NCBI GenBank assembly: GCA_964410485.1
Contig: CAYPHJ010000038.1
Span: 1-40,333 of the forward strand
Reading direction: 5' to 3'
DNA from: CAYPHJ01 sp964410485
GTDB taxonomy: Bacteria; Desulfobacterota; Binatia; UBA9968
Length of the DNA: 40,333 nucleotides
The translations under genes were made by a program, and so were the position numbers. Below the pieces are notes generated by a model. That model saw only the letters and a list, made by a program, of their open reading frames with translations. It was not told the origin of the DNA and did not search any database. Positions 1 to 8,187 of this stretch are shown here, piece after piece. Position 1 is the stretch's first letter. Each line of letters begins with the position of its first letter.

Positions 1-180
1 ACATCCCCGTCAAAACCGATTCCTGGAATGTCCAAACCCCAGGCTTTACCGAAATAGCCAGGAAAGCAAAGGTTTTTAGCGAGCACCGCAGTTTACAAAA
101 ATTCTTCTGAAACATACCACCCTCTCCTCAGACAACAATTGGTTGAGGCAGGGTAAGGCCGCTGCTCCAGGGAACAAGAG

Positions 181-211
181 GCAAATGTCCCGCGCAATTC
201 GGGACATTTGC
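181..211. repeat. perfect 12-bp inverted repeat beyond the response regulator gene
   Basis: GCAAATGTCCCG at 181-192 is exactly complementary to 200-211, with a 7-nt loop. It lies 32 bp beyond the stop of the minus-strand response regulator gene. It could be that operon's transcription terminator, although no clear U-run follows on either strand, or an operator. The remainder of 1-242 shows no convincing gene. Confidence 0.6.
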
Positions 212-242
212 CCCGGCAATCCCCCTCCGGCCCCGCCGAATA

Positions 243-899
243 TTAACCGTTCAGATGATGCCGGATTGCATAGGCTGCCGCTTGCGTTCGGGATTGAAGC
301 CCGAGTTTACTCAAGATCTGGCTGACGTAGTTGCGAATAGTCTTTTCAGAGAGGTGGAGCCGCTGACCAATCTCTCGGTTGGTTTTTCCATCGGCGATGA
401 ATGCCAAAATACGCCGTTCCTGGAAACTCAGGCCCGAAAATGCGGTGTCTTGCTGTAGTAGAAGAGGACCTTCTTTGAACCTTTTTAGGATGCGCTCTGT
501 CACTCGAGGGTCGACAAGCGCTTCGCCACGCGCTAGAGCTCGCAGAGCTTCTATTAGTTTCTCGCTGTTGATTTCTTTTAAGATGTACCCGTGGGCACCT
601 GCTCGAATCGCGTCAAAGAGGAGCTGATCGTCAGCGAACGCCGTTAGAACAAGAATTCGAATCGCTGGGCATTTTTTTACTATGAGTCGGATGGCCTCTA
701 CACCGTCGCCCTCGGGAAGACGCAGATCCATAATAACAATATCCGGCCTGAGACGCACCGCTTTTTCTACGGCTTCCCCTCCAGTGGCCGCTTCATCAAC
801 GACGGCAAGGTCAGCGCGATGGCTAAGAACTGACCGGAGGCCGGCCCGAACGACTTCGTGATCGTCCACTATGAGAATGCGGATCTGTCCTTTGGTCAT
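243..899 (-). CDS. NarL/DevR-family two-component response regulator
   Basis: 218 aa. The N-terminal receiver domain (about residues 7-125) has the acidic pair D12-D13 and the phospho-acceptor D58 in IVIMDLRLPEGDG. A LuxR-type helix-turn-helix follows (about 150-215, with LSEKTIRNYVSQILSKLGL). Phosphorylation by a kinase should control DNA binding in the cytoplasm. The ATG at 899 puts MTKGQIRILIVDDHE directly at the domain start. The gene begins inside the 3' end of the histidine kinase gene (77-bp overlap), so the two are almost certainly co-transcribed and translationally coupled. Targets are unknown; the DevR/NarL resemblance does not identify the signal. Confidence 0.9.
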   Translation of the reverse strand: MTKGQIRILIVDDHEVVRAGLRSVLSHRADLAVVDEAATGGEAVEKAVRLRPDIVIMDLRLPEGDGVEAIRLIVKKCPAIRILVLTAFADDQLLFDAIRAGAHGYILKEINSEKLIEALRALARGEALVDPRVTERILKRFKEGPLLLQQDTAFSGLSFQERRILAFIADGKTNREIGQRLHLSEKTIRNYVSQILSKLGLQSRTQAAAYAIRHHLNG

Positions 900-2310
900 A
901 GAGATCTCTTTCGAGAGGTACCGTTAATGTGACGATTGTGCCTGAGTCCGGGCCCGTTCGAATCGCCAGTTGTCCGCCAAGCAGTTCTGCGCGACGCTTC
1001 ATGTTCCTGAGTCCCTGCTGCGAACTGCCATTGTTGAGCCAATTCTCGCCTGCCACAAAACCCACTCCGTCATCTTCGACTTTGACGCTCAAAAACTTGT
1101 CATCAGCGGCAACCGTCACCTTGAGCATGCCCGCATGAGCGTGTTTTCTTGCATTGCCGACAGCCTCTTGAACGAAATGGTAAACGTGTAGTTCCGCGCC
1201 AGCCGCCAGCTTTCCGTGCTTGAGTCCAGAAACCTCCAGTTGACTATCCAGCTTTGATCCGGGATGGTCTACCAGAAGGTCTCTAACCTTCGATTCGAGA
1301 TCGCTTTTAGTATCCCAATTAAGATCGAAGACGTAATTTCGAATCTCTTGCATACCACGGTTGAGCAACTGGATTGACTTTTGGAGCAGGCCGCGGGCGG
1401 CATCGGAATCCGTAGACGAACTCGCCAGTGCGTTTTCGAGATGCAACCCTGCGCCGTAGAGATGCTGAAGGATCCCGTCATGGAGGTCTCGACTAATCCG
1501 TTCTCGATCCTCCGCCAGGGCTCGGATACGGCCGGCCTCTTCGAGCATTCGTCGCGATTCCACTTTAAAAATGTCCAAACTGCGAATCATGAAATACGTA
1601 ATCAACAGTCCTGCGGCGGCGCGAATCATTGGGGAAGGGATCCCAAGATACGTTGAGAGTAACCTGCGGTTGAGCCAGGAGGCGGGGAAAAAAGAAGCGG
1701 GCGGCACGAAAAGCCCTGCTACCACCGCATACATCAGGAAAGCTACGGCGGCGAATTTCAAATGTGTTGCGATTTGCTGGACGCCCATGCTCTTGGCCTG
1801 CTTTGTCTGAAGCATTAGTCCATAGGCGGCCAGACAGCCTCCTGGGAAGCATAGGAGATACCGCGCCCACACATCTGACAAATCGGAAACGGTTCTAAAT
1901 GGCTCGCTCGGCGGAGGGAGGGCGTAAAGAAAGCCCGAAAGCCATAACGCGAACAATGCCCAGGGAACAGGCGAGAGCCACCGGCTCGGCCTGGTGATCT
2001 GCATGACGGAAATTCCGAACTGGAACAGAAAAGCGAATGAAAGCGCTTCGAGCACTCGTTGGAGAATCTCCCAGAGACGGTATGACTCCACCGAAAGATA
2101 GGCTTTCTGAACCGGTAAAATGATATAACTCCACTCGTAAAAAGCATGGCTGAAGCCGAATGCGGAGAGCAACCAAAAGGATCTGGCAAGCGGAATTTTC
2201 GTGTCGTGTCGGGCGCTCAGCGCGATCGTGAGGCCGAGAACGAAAAAGACCTGGCCGGAAAGAGAGTAAAAAAGACTCCGATTAGCGTTGAAAAACTCCT
2301 GGAACGTCAC
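823..2310 (-). CDS. membrane-bound sensor histidine kinase (HisKA_3/NarX-like core)
   Basis: 495 aa from a GTG start at 2310. About the first 245 residues form a multi-helix membrane domain with roughly seven hydrophobic segments and no obvious periplasmic sensor. A dimerisation/phosphotransfer helix follows with ISRDLHDGILQHLYG, where H277 is the phospho-accepting histidine of the HisKA_3 class. The ATPase domain has an N-box (EAVGNARKHAHA) and the G-box VEDDGVGF. The last 25 residues are Ser/Arg-rich because the frame runs through the start of the response regulator gene. It is the partner kinase of that regulator. The sensed stimulus cannot be read from the sequence. Confidence 0.9.
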   Translation of the reverse strand: MTFQEFFNANRSLFYSLSGQVFFVLGLTIALSARHDTKIPLARSFWLLSAFGFSHAFYEWSYIILPVQKAYLSVESYRLWEILQRVLEALSFAFLFQFGISVMQITRPSRWLSPVPWALFALWLSGFLYALPPPSEPFRTVSDLSDVWARYLLCFPGGCLAAYGLMLQTKQAKSMGVQQIATHLKFAAVAFLMYAVVAGLFVPPASFFPASWLNRRLLSTYLGIPSPMIRAAAGLLITYFMIRSLDIFKVESRRMLEEAGRIRALAEDRERISRDLHDGILQHLYGAGLHLENALASSSTDSDAARGLLQKSIQLLNRGMQEIRNYVFDLNWDTKSDLESKVRDLLVDHPGSKLDSQLEVSGLKHGKLAAGAELHVYHFVQEAVGNARKHAHAGMLKVTVAADDKFLSVKVEDDGVGFVAGENWLNNGSSQQGLRNMKRRAELLGGQLAIRTGPDSGTIVTLTVPLERDLYDQRTDPHSHSGRSRSRSGRPPVSS

Positions 2311-2661
2311 AAGCGGTGATTCTAGTGCCGGGTGTGGCGCAAGTCTACAGCTACGCCGGCCAATGGTACGACAAAAAATGGGCGGCTAGTAGTGAGATAC
2401 TCTCGCGATCGGGGCGGTCTGCCCTTTCGCTGAAATCGTTTCTGTAAATCCACTTTTGTCCAAAACCTCCCGTGCCCCTCCCTTCGACTTGCGTTCAGTG
2501 CCCTGCGCTCCGGGCTTGTTTTTTCAACCAAGCGGCGCATCCGAATTTGCCCTTTTTTACCCATCCCTCTCCTTCTGTCTACCTGGGGATCTCCCAATGC
2601 GAATAACGGGCGCGAGGGAGGATCTGAGCAGCCGCTCTTCGTGGCGCAGCAGCCTACTACG
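2311..2661. other. intergenic region between histidine kinase and DUF3179 operon
   Basis: About 350 bp separates two divergent units. The open frames here have no recognisable protein features. The region should hold the kinase promoter on the minus strand, which I could not identify. The promoter for the plus-strand operon lies just downstream and is listed separately. Confidence 0.4.
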
Positions 2662-2688
2662 GGAACTCTTGGGAGGAATATGTGGTTA
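2662..2688 (+). promoter_or_regulatory. candidate ECF-sigma promoter of the DUF3179-redoxin operon
   Basis: GGAAC at 2662-2666 (in GGGAACT) and GTTA at 2685-2688 are separated by 18 nt. This is the same arrangement as the promoter in front of the ECF sigma gene at about 6.75 kb and, with a one-nt shorter spacer, the one in front of arsM. Transcription would start near 2695, just before the Shine-Dalgarno (AGGAGGGG) of the gene at 2711. The motif is seen directly; its use by this sigma factor is inferred. Confidence 0.6.
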
Positions 2689-2710
2689 TACCTCCAGGAG
2701 GGGTAACCTT

Positions 2711-3790
2711 ATGGCTGTATCGCGTCGTGAGTTTCTCACGCTCGTCGGGGGGACTGTGCTTGCTGCCGGGTCTCTTTGGCCGGCTGGAATGGCTCGGGCT
2801 AACTCATGGTCACTTGAAGATTTTGTTAGCAATATCAAGTCCGGAGGGCCGCCCAAAGACGGCATCCCGCCTATCGACAAGCCGAAATACGTGCACCCAG
2901 CCGAGGCAGAGAAGTTTCTGCAGCCAAATGATCTCGTCTTCGGGCTCGATTACAAGGACGTCGTTAAAGCCTATCCCCAAAAGATCCTGGTCTGGCATGA
3001 AATCGTTAACGAGGAAGTCAAAGGGGAAAAAATCTCGATCACTTACTGTCCGTTAACCGGATCCGCTGTCGGTTTTCGCGGGCGATCCAAGGACGGGACC
3101 ATGCTCACTTTCGGTACCAGCGGAAAGCTTGTCAACAGCAATCTCCTTATGTACGACCGGCAAACCGACAGCCAATGGCCACAAATTTTGGGCGGTGCTA
3201 TTGATGGAAAAAGCAAAGGGATAGTATTGGAGGAGATCACGCTTGACTGGACCCGTTGGTCTCAGTGGCGCGGTCGTTACCCAAATACAGAAGTGCTCTC
3301 GACGGAGACCGGTTACTTTCGTTCTTACGGCAGAGACCCGTATGGGTCGTATGATAGACCCGGCAGCTATTACGATTCGGGCGGGCCGCTCTTTCCGGTG
3401 ATGGCAAGAGACAACCGGTTTGGTCCCAAAGAGGTCGTCGTGGGATTAAAAGCAAATGGCCGGCAAATGGCAATCCATAAAGAATCCTTGCGCCAACAGA
3501 AAGTTATGAACACCAGTCTGGCCGGTGTCCCTTTAGTTGCCATCTACGATGCGGAGCTTGATGTGGTACGGGTATTTGTGCGCGAGATAAACGGAAGAGC
3601 TGTGAACTTTGCTTCTGGAACAGCCCGTGTCTTGGACGAGCTTACAAATTCGGAATGGACAACGCGTGGGCTCGCGAGAGGTGGTAAGCTCGCGGGAACC
3701 CAGCTCAAGCAGCAAGCATCTTTCGACGTGATGTGGTTCGCCTGGTACGCATTTTTTCCGGAGACTCAAGTTTTGACCTCACGTGTGTGA
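2711..3790 (+). CDS. Tat-exported DUF3179 domain protein
   Basis: 359 aa from the ATG at 2711, which follows a strong AGGAGGGG ribosome-binding site; the frame stays open further upstream but lacks a good start. The N-terminus has a twin-arginine signal (SRREFL, then a hydrophobic stretch ending PAGMARA), so a folded, possibly cofactor-bearing protein is exported. The body matches the DUF3179 family, including ITYCPLTGSAVGF and LLMYDRQTDSQWPQ. The biochemical function of the family is not established. It overlaps or abuts the membrane protein gene downstream and shares an operon with the selenoredoxin, which suggests an extracytoplasmic redox or stress role. Confidence 0.85.
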   Translation: MAVSRREFLTLVGGTVLAAGSLWPAGMARANSWSLEDFVSNIKSGGPPKDGIPPIDKPKYVHPAEAEKFLQPNDLVFGLDYKDVVKAYPQKILVWHEIVNEEVKGEKISITYCPLTGSAVGFRGRSKDGTMLTFGTSGKLVNSNLLMYDRQTDSQWPQILGGAIDGKSKGIVLEEITLDWTRWSQWRGRYPNTEVLSTETGYFRSYGRDPYGSYDRPGSYYDSGGPLFPVMARDNRFGPKEVVVGLKANGRQMAIHKESLRQQKVMNTSLAGVPLVAIYDAELDVVRVFVREINGRAVNFASGTARVLDELTNSEWTTRGLARGGKLAGTQLKQQASFDVMWFAWYAFFPETQVLTSRV

Positions 3791-3791
3791 G

Positions 3792-4394
3792 ATGATCAGA
3801 AAATGGTGCAATCAGTTCATCGATTGTCTTAGCGATCGGGTGGCTCGACGAGTCGGGCTGTCGGTAGGCGTGACATTCGTGCTTGTGTATCTTTATTCCG
3901 TGGGCACGATTATCATCGCGCCAGGAGTCGACCTCGCGTTTGGAAGGCCCGTGCCGGCCGCTTCCGTTGCGTCTGACTGGGCTCCAAAGATGTGGAAGCC
4001 GACTGCCCCGTTTGTGTGGGAGCCCATTGTCGCTGTTTACCTGACCCGATCGGTTGCTCTGTTCATCTCCGTACCTAATCTGCTTCTGGCTCTTTTACTC
4101 GGAACTCTGGTGGCTTTGAATATCGCGGTAGCCATTGCGCGAGCCAGATTAATGGTCTCGGTAAAAACAGGCCGCAGTGTTGTTCGAGGTTTTATCGCTT
4201 CTCTGCCCGCGCTGCTCACCGGATTTACCTGCTGCGTACCCACTCTCGTTCTGGCGTTCGGTTCTCTTGCTGCAATATTCACCGTTGCCGCAATCACCAT
4301 CGCTCCCTACTTCCTTCCTGTTGCCGTTCTCGCCTTGGGGGCAAACCTCATATGGAGCCTGCGCCAGTTTTCGTGCGCGCTCCACGCGCGCTAA
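3792..4394 (+). CDS. small integral membrane protein with TCCVPT motif
   Basis: About 200 aa from the ATG at 3792; a GTG at 3783 is an alternative that would overlap the upstream gene by 8 bp. It has four or five hydrophobic segments. The third region carries GFTCCVPTLVLAFGS, a vicinal Cys pair at the start of a helix followed by Pro, reminiscent of the CC-x-x-P helices of MerT and MerF but not enough to assign it to them. I do not recognise a named family. It lies between a Tat-exported protein and a secreted redoxin in one operon, so it may transfer thiol electrons or metal across the membrane. That role is inference. Confidence 0.7.
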   Translation: MIRKWCNQFIDCLSDRVARRVGLSVGVTFVLVYLYSVGTIIIAPGVDLAFGRPVPAASVASDWAPKMWKPTAPFVWEPIVAVYLTRSVALFISVPNLLLALLLGTLVALNIAVAIARARLMVSVKTGRSVVRGFIASLPALLTGFTCCVPTLVLAFGSLAAIFTVAAITIAPYFLPVAVLALGANLIWSLRQFSCALHAR

Positions 4395-4431
4395 AAGCTC
4401 AAAAATGTTAATGAAGGTGTGGGGAGGATCT

Positions 4432-5022
4432 ATGCTGCTAATTCGCTTCGTGACATTAATCACTGTTCTCGTCTTCTCCATTTCGTTCGCCCAGGCGCAA
4501 TTGGGTCCCAAAGACGGGGCAGACTTAAAGCCCACGGATCTCCAAAGGGTGAAAACAGGCGACATAGCCCCGGACTTTACCCTGGAGAATATCGATGGCA
4601 AAAGAGTAACTCTTTCCGATTTTCGAGGCCAGAGAAACGTGGTGCTGGTTTTCTACCGCGGCTACTGGTGACCTTATTGCGCAAAGCAGCTCGGAGAGCT
4701 GAATGACCTCTTAACTAAAGAAGAGAAACAAAAAGTTCAGATCTTGACCGTGAGCATCGACAGCCGCGACCATTCAAAAAAGTTCGTCGAGAAGCTCAAA
4801 GCGAAGTTTCCAGGAGATTTTGATTTTCCCATGCTTGAAGACAAAAACCACAAAGTTATCTCGCGCTACGGCATTCTCAACCCTGAGGGAAACGGCTGGC
4901 CGCACCCCGCTACGTACGTAATCGATAAGCAGGGGATCGTACGCTGGAGGTTCGTCGAGGTCGATTACACGAAGAGGGCCTCCAACGAGCAGATTTTACA
5001 GGCGCTGAGAAAACTTCCTTAG
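4432..5022 (+). CDS. secreted peroxiredoxin-like selenoprotein (Sec80, UxxC redoxin)
   Basis: 196 aa if UGA at 4669-4671 is decoded as selenocysteine. The start at 4432 follows GGGGAGG and gives a signal peptide (MLLIRFVTLITVLVFSISFAQA). An AhpC/TSA-type thioredoxin fold follows: GDIAPDFTLENIDGK, then VLVFYRGYW-U-PYCAKQL. In the family the UGA position is the peroxidatic or active-site Cys of WCPYC; Cys83 is present as the resolving partner. The frame continues without any other stop for 117 codons with normal family features (TVSIDSRDHSKKF, HPATYVIDKQGIVRWRF). A hairpin with a GGA loop lies 15 nt after the UGA. Read conventionally the gene would be cut exactly at its catalytic residue, and the intact downstream half argues against decay. 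It likely reduces peroxides or disulfides in the periplasm. Confidence 0.88.
4687..4701 (+). promoter_or_regulatory. candidate bacterial SECIS hairpin of the redoxin
   Basis: CAGCTC, loop GGA, GAGCTG: six perfect base pairs with a 3-nt loop beginning with G. The loop starts 22 nt after the UGA codon. This fits the known bacterial SECIS layout (stem-loop inside the coding region just after UGA, G in the first two loop positions for SelB binding). Confidence 0.75.
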
Positions 5023-5148
5023 ATTCGTCCGTCTGAGATGCTTGACACAGATTGAGTTCAAAACATTTCTCCCGCCAAGACGCCAACTAAAATAAGGTTA
5101 AAGCCGTTCAAAATGTTCAACCACTTCGCTCCGTTCAAGCCCCCTTTT

Positions 5149-5170
5149 CCCCGCGGCGCGGGGGGATTTT
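5149..5170 (+). terminator. candidate rho-independent terminator after the redoxin gene
   Basis: CCCCGC (5149-5154), loop GGC, GCGGGG (5158-5163), then GGATTTT. A GC-only hairpin with a short T-run lies between the end of the plus-strand redoxin operon and the convergent anti-sigma gene. It may act on both. The T-run is short, so confidence is moderate. Confidence 0.55.
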
Positions 5171-5284
5171 CGTTTGTGTAGCCTATGCGGGCTTTCGCTT
5201 TTTTGCGGCCTCTTCGACTTTGCTCAGGGCATGCTGTGCGTCTTTGCGCGATACATTGGGTTTTCTGGTTGCGGCGTAGCCTAT

Positions 5285-6097
5285 TTAGACTCGCGCTTTG
5301 GCTTTGACCAGCGCGAGAAGATCTTCCATCGGCATCTCGGAAACCAGGATACAGGTCACGTTGCCCACGCGGTGAAGAACGGCATTCACGCCGTTGGCCG
5401 AAAACGCATAAAAGCTGATGTTTTTATCGGCATGAAAAAATCTTGCCGCGTCCGGGGGAGCGTCGTGGTCGGAGGCGAGAAAAGTGTAGCAGAGGAGAGA
5501 GCCTCCTTCTCCTTGATAGATCGCAACCAGGACTTTTCGTCCCTGCCATTCACGCACTGCGCCGGCGACAGGATGCAAATTCATTGCCGACAGGTCGTAC
5601 CCCATTGGCTTGAATCGCCCATCCACGGCGCGCGTGAGCTGCTCCTCAAGGTCCTCGAATCGGTTAGCCCTGATCAAGGGAAGGTCGCCCTTCACGAAAA
5701 GAGCGTAGCTTTCCACCGCAGCGTGTGCGATGGGCTGGCCCGTTGGTGCAATAGCCAGATAGTATACCGCGAGCGCAAGGACTAAAATGACCGCCAAGGC
5801 GAATGCGGGGCGGCGGATGTATTCGATTGGCCAAATGTAGCTTTGCCATCCTCCCACAGATGGGTCTTGCTCCCGAAGCTTTCGCTGTTCCGAAAGAATC
5901 CGGTTCCGGAGCTGAATAGGCGCGTGGAGGCGATCACCCACGGCTCGGATCTGGATCTTTAGAGCGCGCTCCTGTTCGACGGACATTCGGCAGCGGGCAC
6001 ACTGCTGGAGGTGGCTTTGCAGCGTCATACGCTCCGGCTCGCGAAGCTCTTGATCAACCAGAGCCGTGATCAGTTCTTGTGCTTCATCGCAGGTCAT
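5285..6097 (-). CDS. zinc-finger anti-sigma factor (zf-HC2), membrane anchored
   Basis: 270 aa. The N-terminus has the anti-sigma zinc-binding signature: MTCDEAQELI, then HLQQCARC, giving the His-x3-Cys-x2-Cys ligands. A single membrane segment lies at about residues 96-114 (FALAVILVLALAVYYLAIA). The C-terminal domain of about 150 residues is extracytoplasmic and would sense the signal; it has two Cys, one in LLCYTF and one in NVTCILV. The start overlaps the sigma gene stop by 4 bp (ATGA), the usual arrangement for a sigma/anti-sigma pair. It should hold the sigma factor inactive at the membrane until an envelope or redox signal is received. Confidence 0.9.
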   Translation of the reverse strand: MTCDEAQELITALVDQELREPERMTLQSHLQQCARCRMSVEQERALKIQIRAVGDRLHAPIQLRNRILSEQRKLREQDPSVGGWQSYIWPIEYIRRPAFALAVILVLALAVYYLAIAPTGQPIAHAAVESYALFVKGDLPLIRANRFEDLEEQLTRAVDGRFKPMGYDLSAMNLHPVAGAVREWQGRKVLVAIYQGEGGSLLCYTFLASDHDAPPDAARFFHADKNISFYAFSANGVNAVLHRVGNVTCILVSEMPMEDLLALVKAKARV

Positions 6098-6699
6098 TTA
6101 GCTTTCATCCCTCCTAAGTCGATATCAACATACGGCTGTAGCCGCCGGCGCACCAGCCTCCGGCCACGGGAAAGCCGGGACCGAATCGTGCCTATGGGGC
6201 AAGCCAGGATCTCCGCGGCCTCTTCGTACGAGAAATCCCCCATGTCGACCAGAAGGATCGGGGCGCGAAACTCCTCCGGCAGTTGCCGTAGGACATCCGT
6301 TACCTTTGCATTTAGCTCCTCGTTGAGAACCCGACTTTCGGGCCCAGGACAATCGTCCGGAAGCCGCTGCCAAAAATCCGCCCCTTCCTCGTTGGGAAGT
6401 TCTGTTGGGATCCACCGTTTTCTTTGTTGGTAATAGTCGAAATACAGGTTGTAAAGGACGCGGGTAAGCCAGGCCTTCATGTTACTTCCTGGATTGAACT
6501 GGTTGTACGCAGCCAACGCGCGGGCAAAGGTCTCCTGCACGAGATCCTGGGCGTGGTCCGCGTCTTTTCCCAGGTGAAACGCAACGCGGTATAGATGATC
6601 GAGGTGAACCATGGCTTCTCGAACAAAACTGTCCCTCGCGGTTACGGCGGTTCTTTTGTCGCCTCTCACACCGGTCATTCTAACGACCGGCGCGGGCAT
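6094..6699 (-). CDS. ECF-type RNA polymerase sigma factor
   Basis: 201 aa. Region 2 (LYRVAFHLGKDADHAQDLVQETFARAL, MKAWLTRVLYNLYFDYYQ) and region 4 (LPEEFRAPILLVDMGDFSYEEAAEILACPIGTIRSRLSRGR) are both complete; there is no sigma-1.1 or region 3, as expected for the ECF class. An internal ATG at 6678 is an alternative start. It is co-transcribed with its anti-sigma. A GGGAACT/GTTA promoter just upstream suggests autoregulation. The same motif on the opposite strand faces arsM, and another lies ahead of the DUF3179-redoxin operon, so these are its probable targets. Confidence 0.92.
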   Translation of the reverse strand: MPAPVVRMTGVRGDKRTAVTARDSFVREAMVHLDHLYRVAFHLGKDADHAQDLVQETFARALAAYNQFNPGSNMKAWLTRVLYNLYFDYYQQRKRWIPTELPNEEGADFWQRLPDDCPGPESRVLNEELNAKVTDVLRQLPEEFRAPILLVDMGDFSYEEAAEILACPIGTIRSRLSRGRRLVRRRLQPYVDIDLGGMKAK

Positions 6700-6725
6700 T
6701 TGCCAACTTGGAAGCTACAGTTTTA

Positions 6726-6752
6726 TAACTGTTTTCACCTCAATAAAGTTCC
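6726..6752 (-). promoter_or_regulatory. candidate autoregulated ECF promoter of the sigma gene
   Basis: On the minus strand GGAAC (6752-6748, in GGGAACT) is followed after 18 nt by GTTA (6729-6726). A transcript from near 6719 would have a leader of about 20 nt before the sigma start at 6699. GGAAC-type -35 elements are characteristic of ECF sigma promoters. Confidence 0.65.
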
Positions 6753-6803
6753 CTAGAACTCCGGGGCTTTCGAACGCCGAGTACTAAGGACCTGTTTCGT
6801 TCG

Positions 6804-6829
6804 GGAACTTTTTTTCCCCACGGTCGTTA
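6804..6829 (+). promoter_or_regulatory. candidate ECF promoter of the arsM cluster
   Basis: GGAAC (6804-6808, in GGGAACT) is followed after 17 nt by GTTA (6826-6829), read as CGTTA with a 16-nt spacer, a classic ECF -10. It is oriented toward arsM at 6913. Together with the minus-strand copy about 50 bp away it forms a divergent twin promoter. Confidence 0.7.
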
Positions 6830-6912
6830 CAAGATAAGAAAGTTGGTGCTAATAGAGCGGATATTTGAAGCGAAACAAAACCAGTGAGTATCTAAAGTAG
6901 GTTGGAGGAACG

Positions 6913-8118
6913 ATGGACCCTCGTGACCCGGTCAAATCTCAGGACCTCGCCGCAAGCCGTAATGGCCTCGACTATGAATCCGCAGTGCTAGACCGCTACG
7001 GTAAAGCGGCACTACAAGGCGAGTCCGGCCTATGTGTACCTATCAGTTACGATCCCGACCTCCTCGGGGTCATTCCAGAGGAAATCATCGACAAAGACTA
7101 CGGCTGCGGTGACCCGTCAAGGCATGTGCGGGCGGGCGAAACCGTTCTTGACCTGGGGTCCGGCAGCGGCAAGACCTGCTATATCCTGTCACAAATCGTC
7201 GGCCCAAAGGGACGGGTGATAGGTGTCGACTTCAATCCGGCGATGTTGGAGCTCGCGCACAAGTATCAGAAAACGATAGGGAATCGACTTGGATATCAAA
7301 ACGTCGAGTTTCGGCGCGGCCGCATTCAGGATTTGAAGACCGATCTGGAACGGCTAGACCAGTATTTGGCAGAGCATCCCGTCAGGTCCGTTGCCGATCT
7401 CGCCGCCCTGGAAGCATTTAAAGAGAAACTCCGGCGTGAAAGGCCTCTCGTAGCGGATGAATCCATTGACGTGATCGTCTCCAACTGTGTGCTCAATTTA
7501 GTTCGGCCTGAGGATAAGAAAGCGCTCTTCACAGAGATGTACCGCGTGTTAAAGCGTGGCGGCAGGGTCGCAATATCCGATATAGTGAGCGATGAGCCGG
7601 TGCCTGCCGCCCTGGTTGAGAATCCGGACCTCTGGAGCGGCTGCGTGTCAGGAGCTTTTCTTGAAGAGGATTTCCTTGAAGCCTTTGCAGAGGCGAAGTT
7701 CTATGGCATTCACATCGAAGATCTTCAGTCGCAGCCTTTCCAGACTGTGGATGGCATCGAGTTTCGCTCTATGACCATTACCGCTTATAAAGGCAAGGAA
7801 GGTCCGTGCATCGAGCGTAACCAGGCAGTCATTTATCGCGGCCCCTGGAAACAGGTGGTGGACGATGACGATCATATCCTTTCGAGGGGCGCGCGCATCG
7901 CGGTTTGCGAAAAGACCTTTGAAATTTACTCCAAGCCGCCCTATCGAGGTCAGTTTATCCTTGTGCCGCCGAGAGAGGTGGTGCCGGCCGAAAAAGCCGG
8001 TGCCTTCGATTGTTCGCGCGACCAGCGGCGCCACCCGCGTGAAACCAAGGGGATGGGGCACAACATGACGCAAAAAGCAGAAAGCATTTGCGGCCCGGGC
8101 AGAGGATGCTGCCCGTAA
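6913..8118 (+). CDS. arsM: arsenite S-adenosylmethionine methyltransferase, arsenosugar type
   Basis: 401 aa, ATG at 6913 preceded by TTGGAGGAA. SAM-binding motif VLDLGSGSGKT (residues 78-88) and GVDFNPAML. Four cysteines match the arsenic-binding set of ArsM proteins: Cys41, Cys65 (YGCGDP), Cys192 (VSNCVLNL) and Cys244 (DLWSGCVSGAF). The last two correspond to the As(III)-binding pair of characterised ArsM enzymes. The C-terminal extension ends GPGRGCCP, with a vicinal Cys pair. It would methylate As(III), the first step toward arsenosugars. ArsS and two glycosyltransferases annotated with arsenosugar synthesis follow. Cys244 is the exact position replaced by UGA in the paralogue at 29.9-30.7 kb. 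Confidence 0.92.
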   Translation: MDPRDPVKSQDLAASRNGLDYESAVLDRYGKAALQGESGLCVPISYDPDLLGVIPEEIIDKDYGCGDPSRHVRAGETVLDLGSGSGKTCYILSQIVGPKGRVIGVDFNPAMLELAHKYQKTIGNRLGYQNVEFRRGRIQDLKTDLERLDQYLAEHPVRSVADLAALEAFKEKLRRERPLVADESIDVIVSNCVLNLVRPEDKKALFTEMYRVLKRGGRVAISDIVSDEPVPAALVENPDLWSGCVSGAFLEEDFLEAFAEAKFYGIHIEDLQSQPFQTVDGIEFRSMTITAYKGKEGPCIERNQAVIYRGPWKQVVDDDDHILSRGARIAVCEKTFEIYSKPPYRGQFILVPPREVVPAEKAGAFDCSRDQRRHPRETKGMGHNMTQKAESICGPGRGCCP

Positions 8119-8187
8119 AAACAACTCGAGGATAGAATACGACGATGGAGAATCGCGCTCATCCCGCTTTGACAACTTCGTCGCAAT

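Noticed and set aside
4669..4671. UGA in the redoxin gene as an ordinary nonsense mutation or sequencing error
   Set aside because: Three other genes show UGA at functional Cys sites, and a hairpin with the right loop follows; independent errors at four catalytic positions are implausible.
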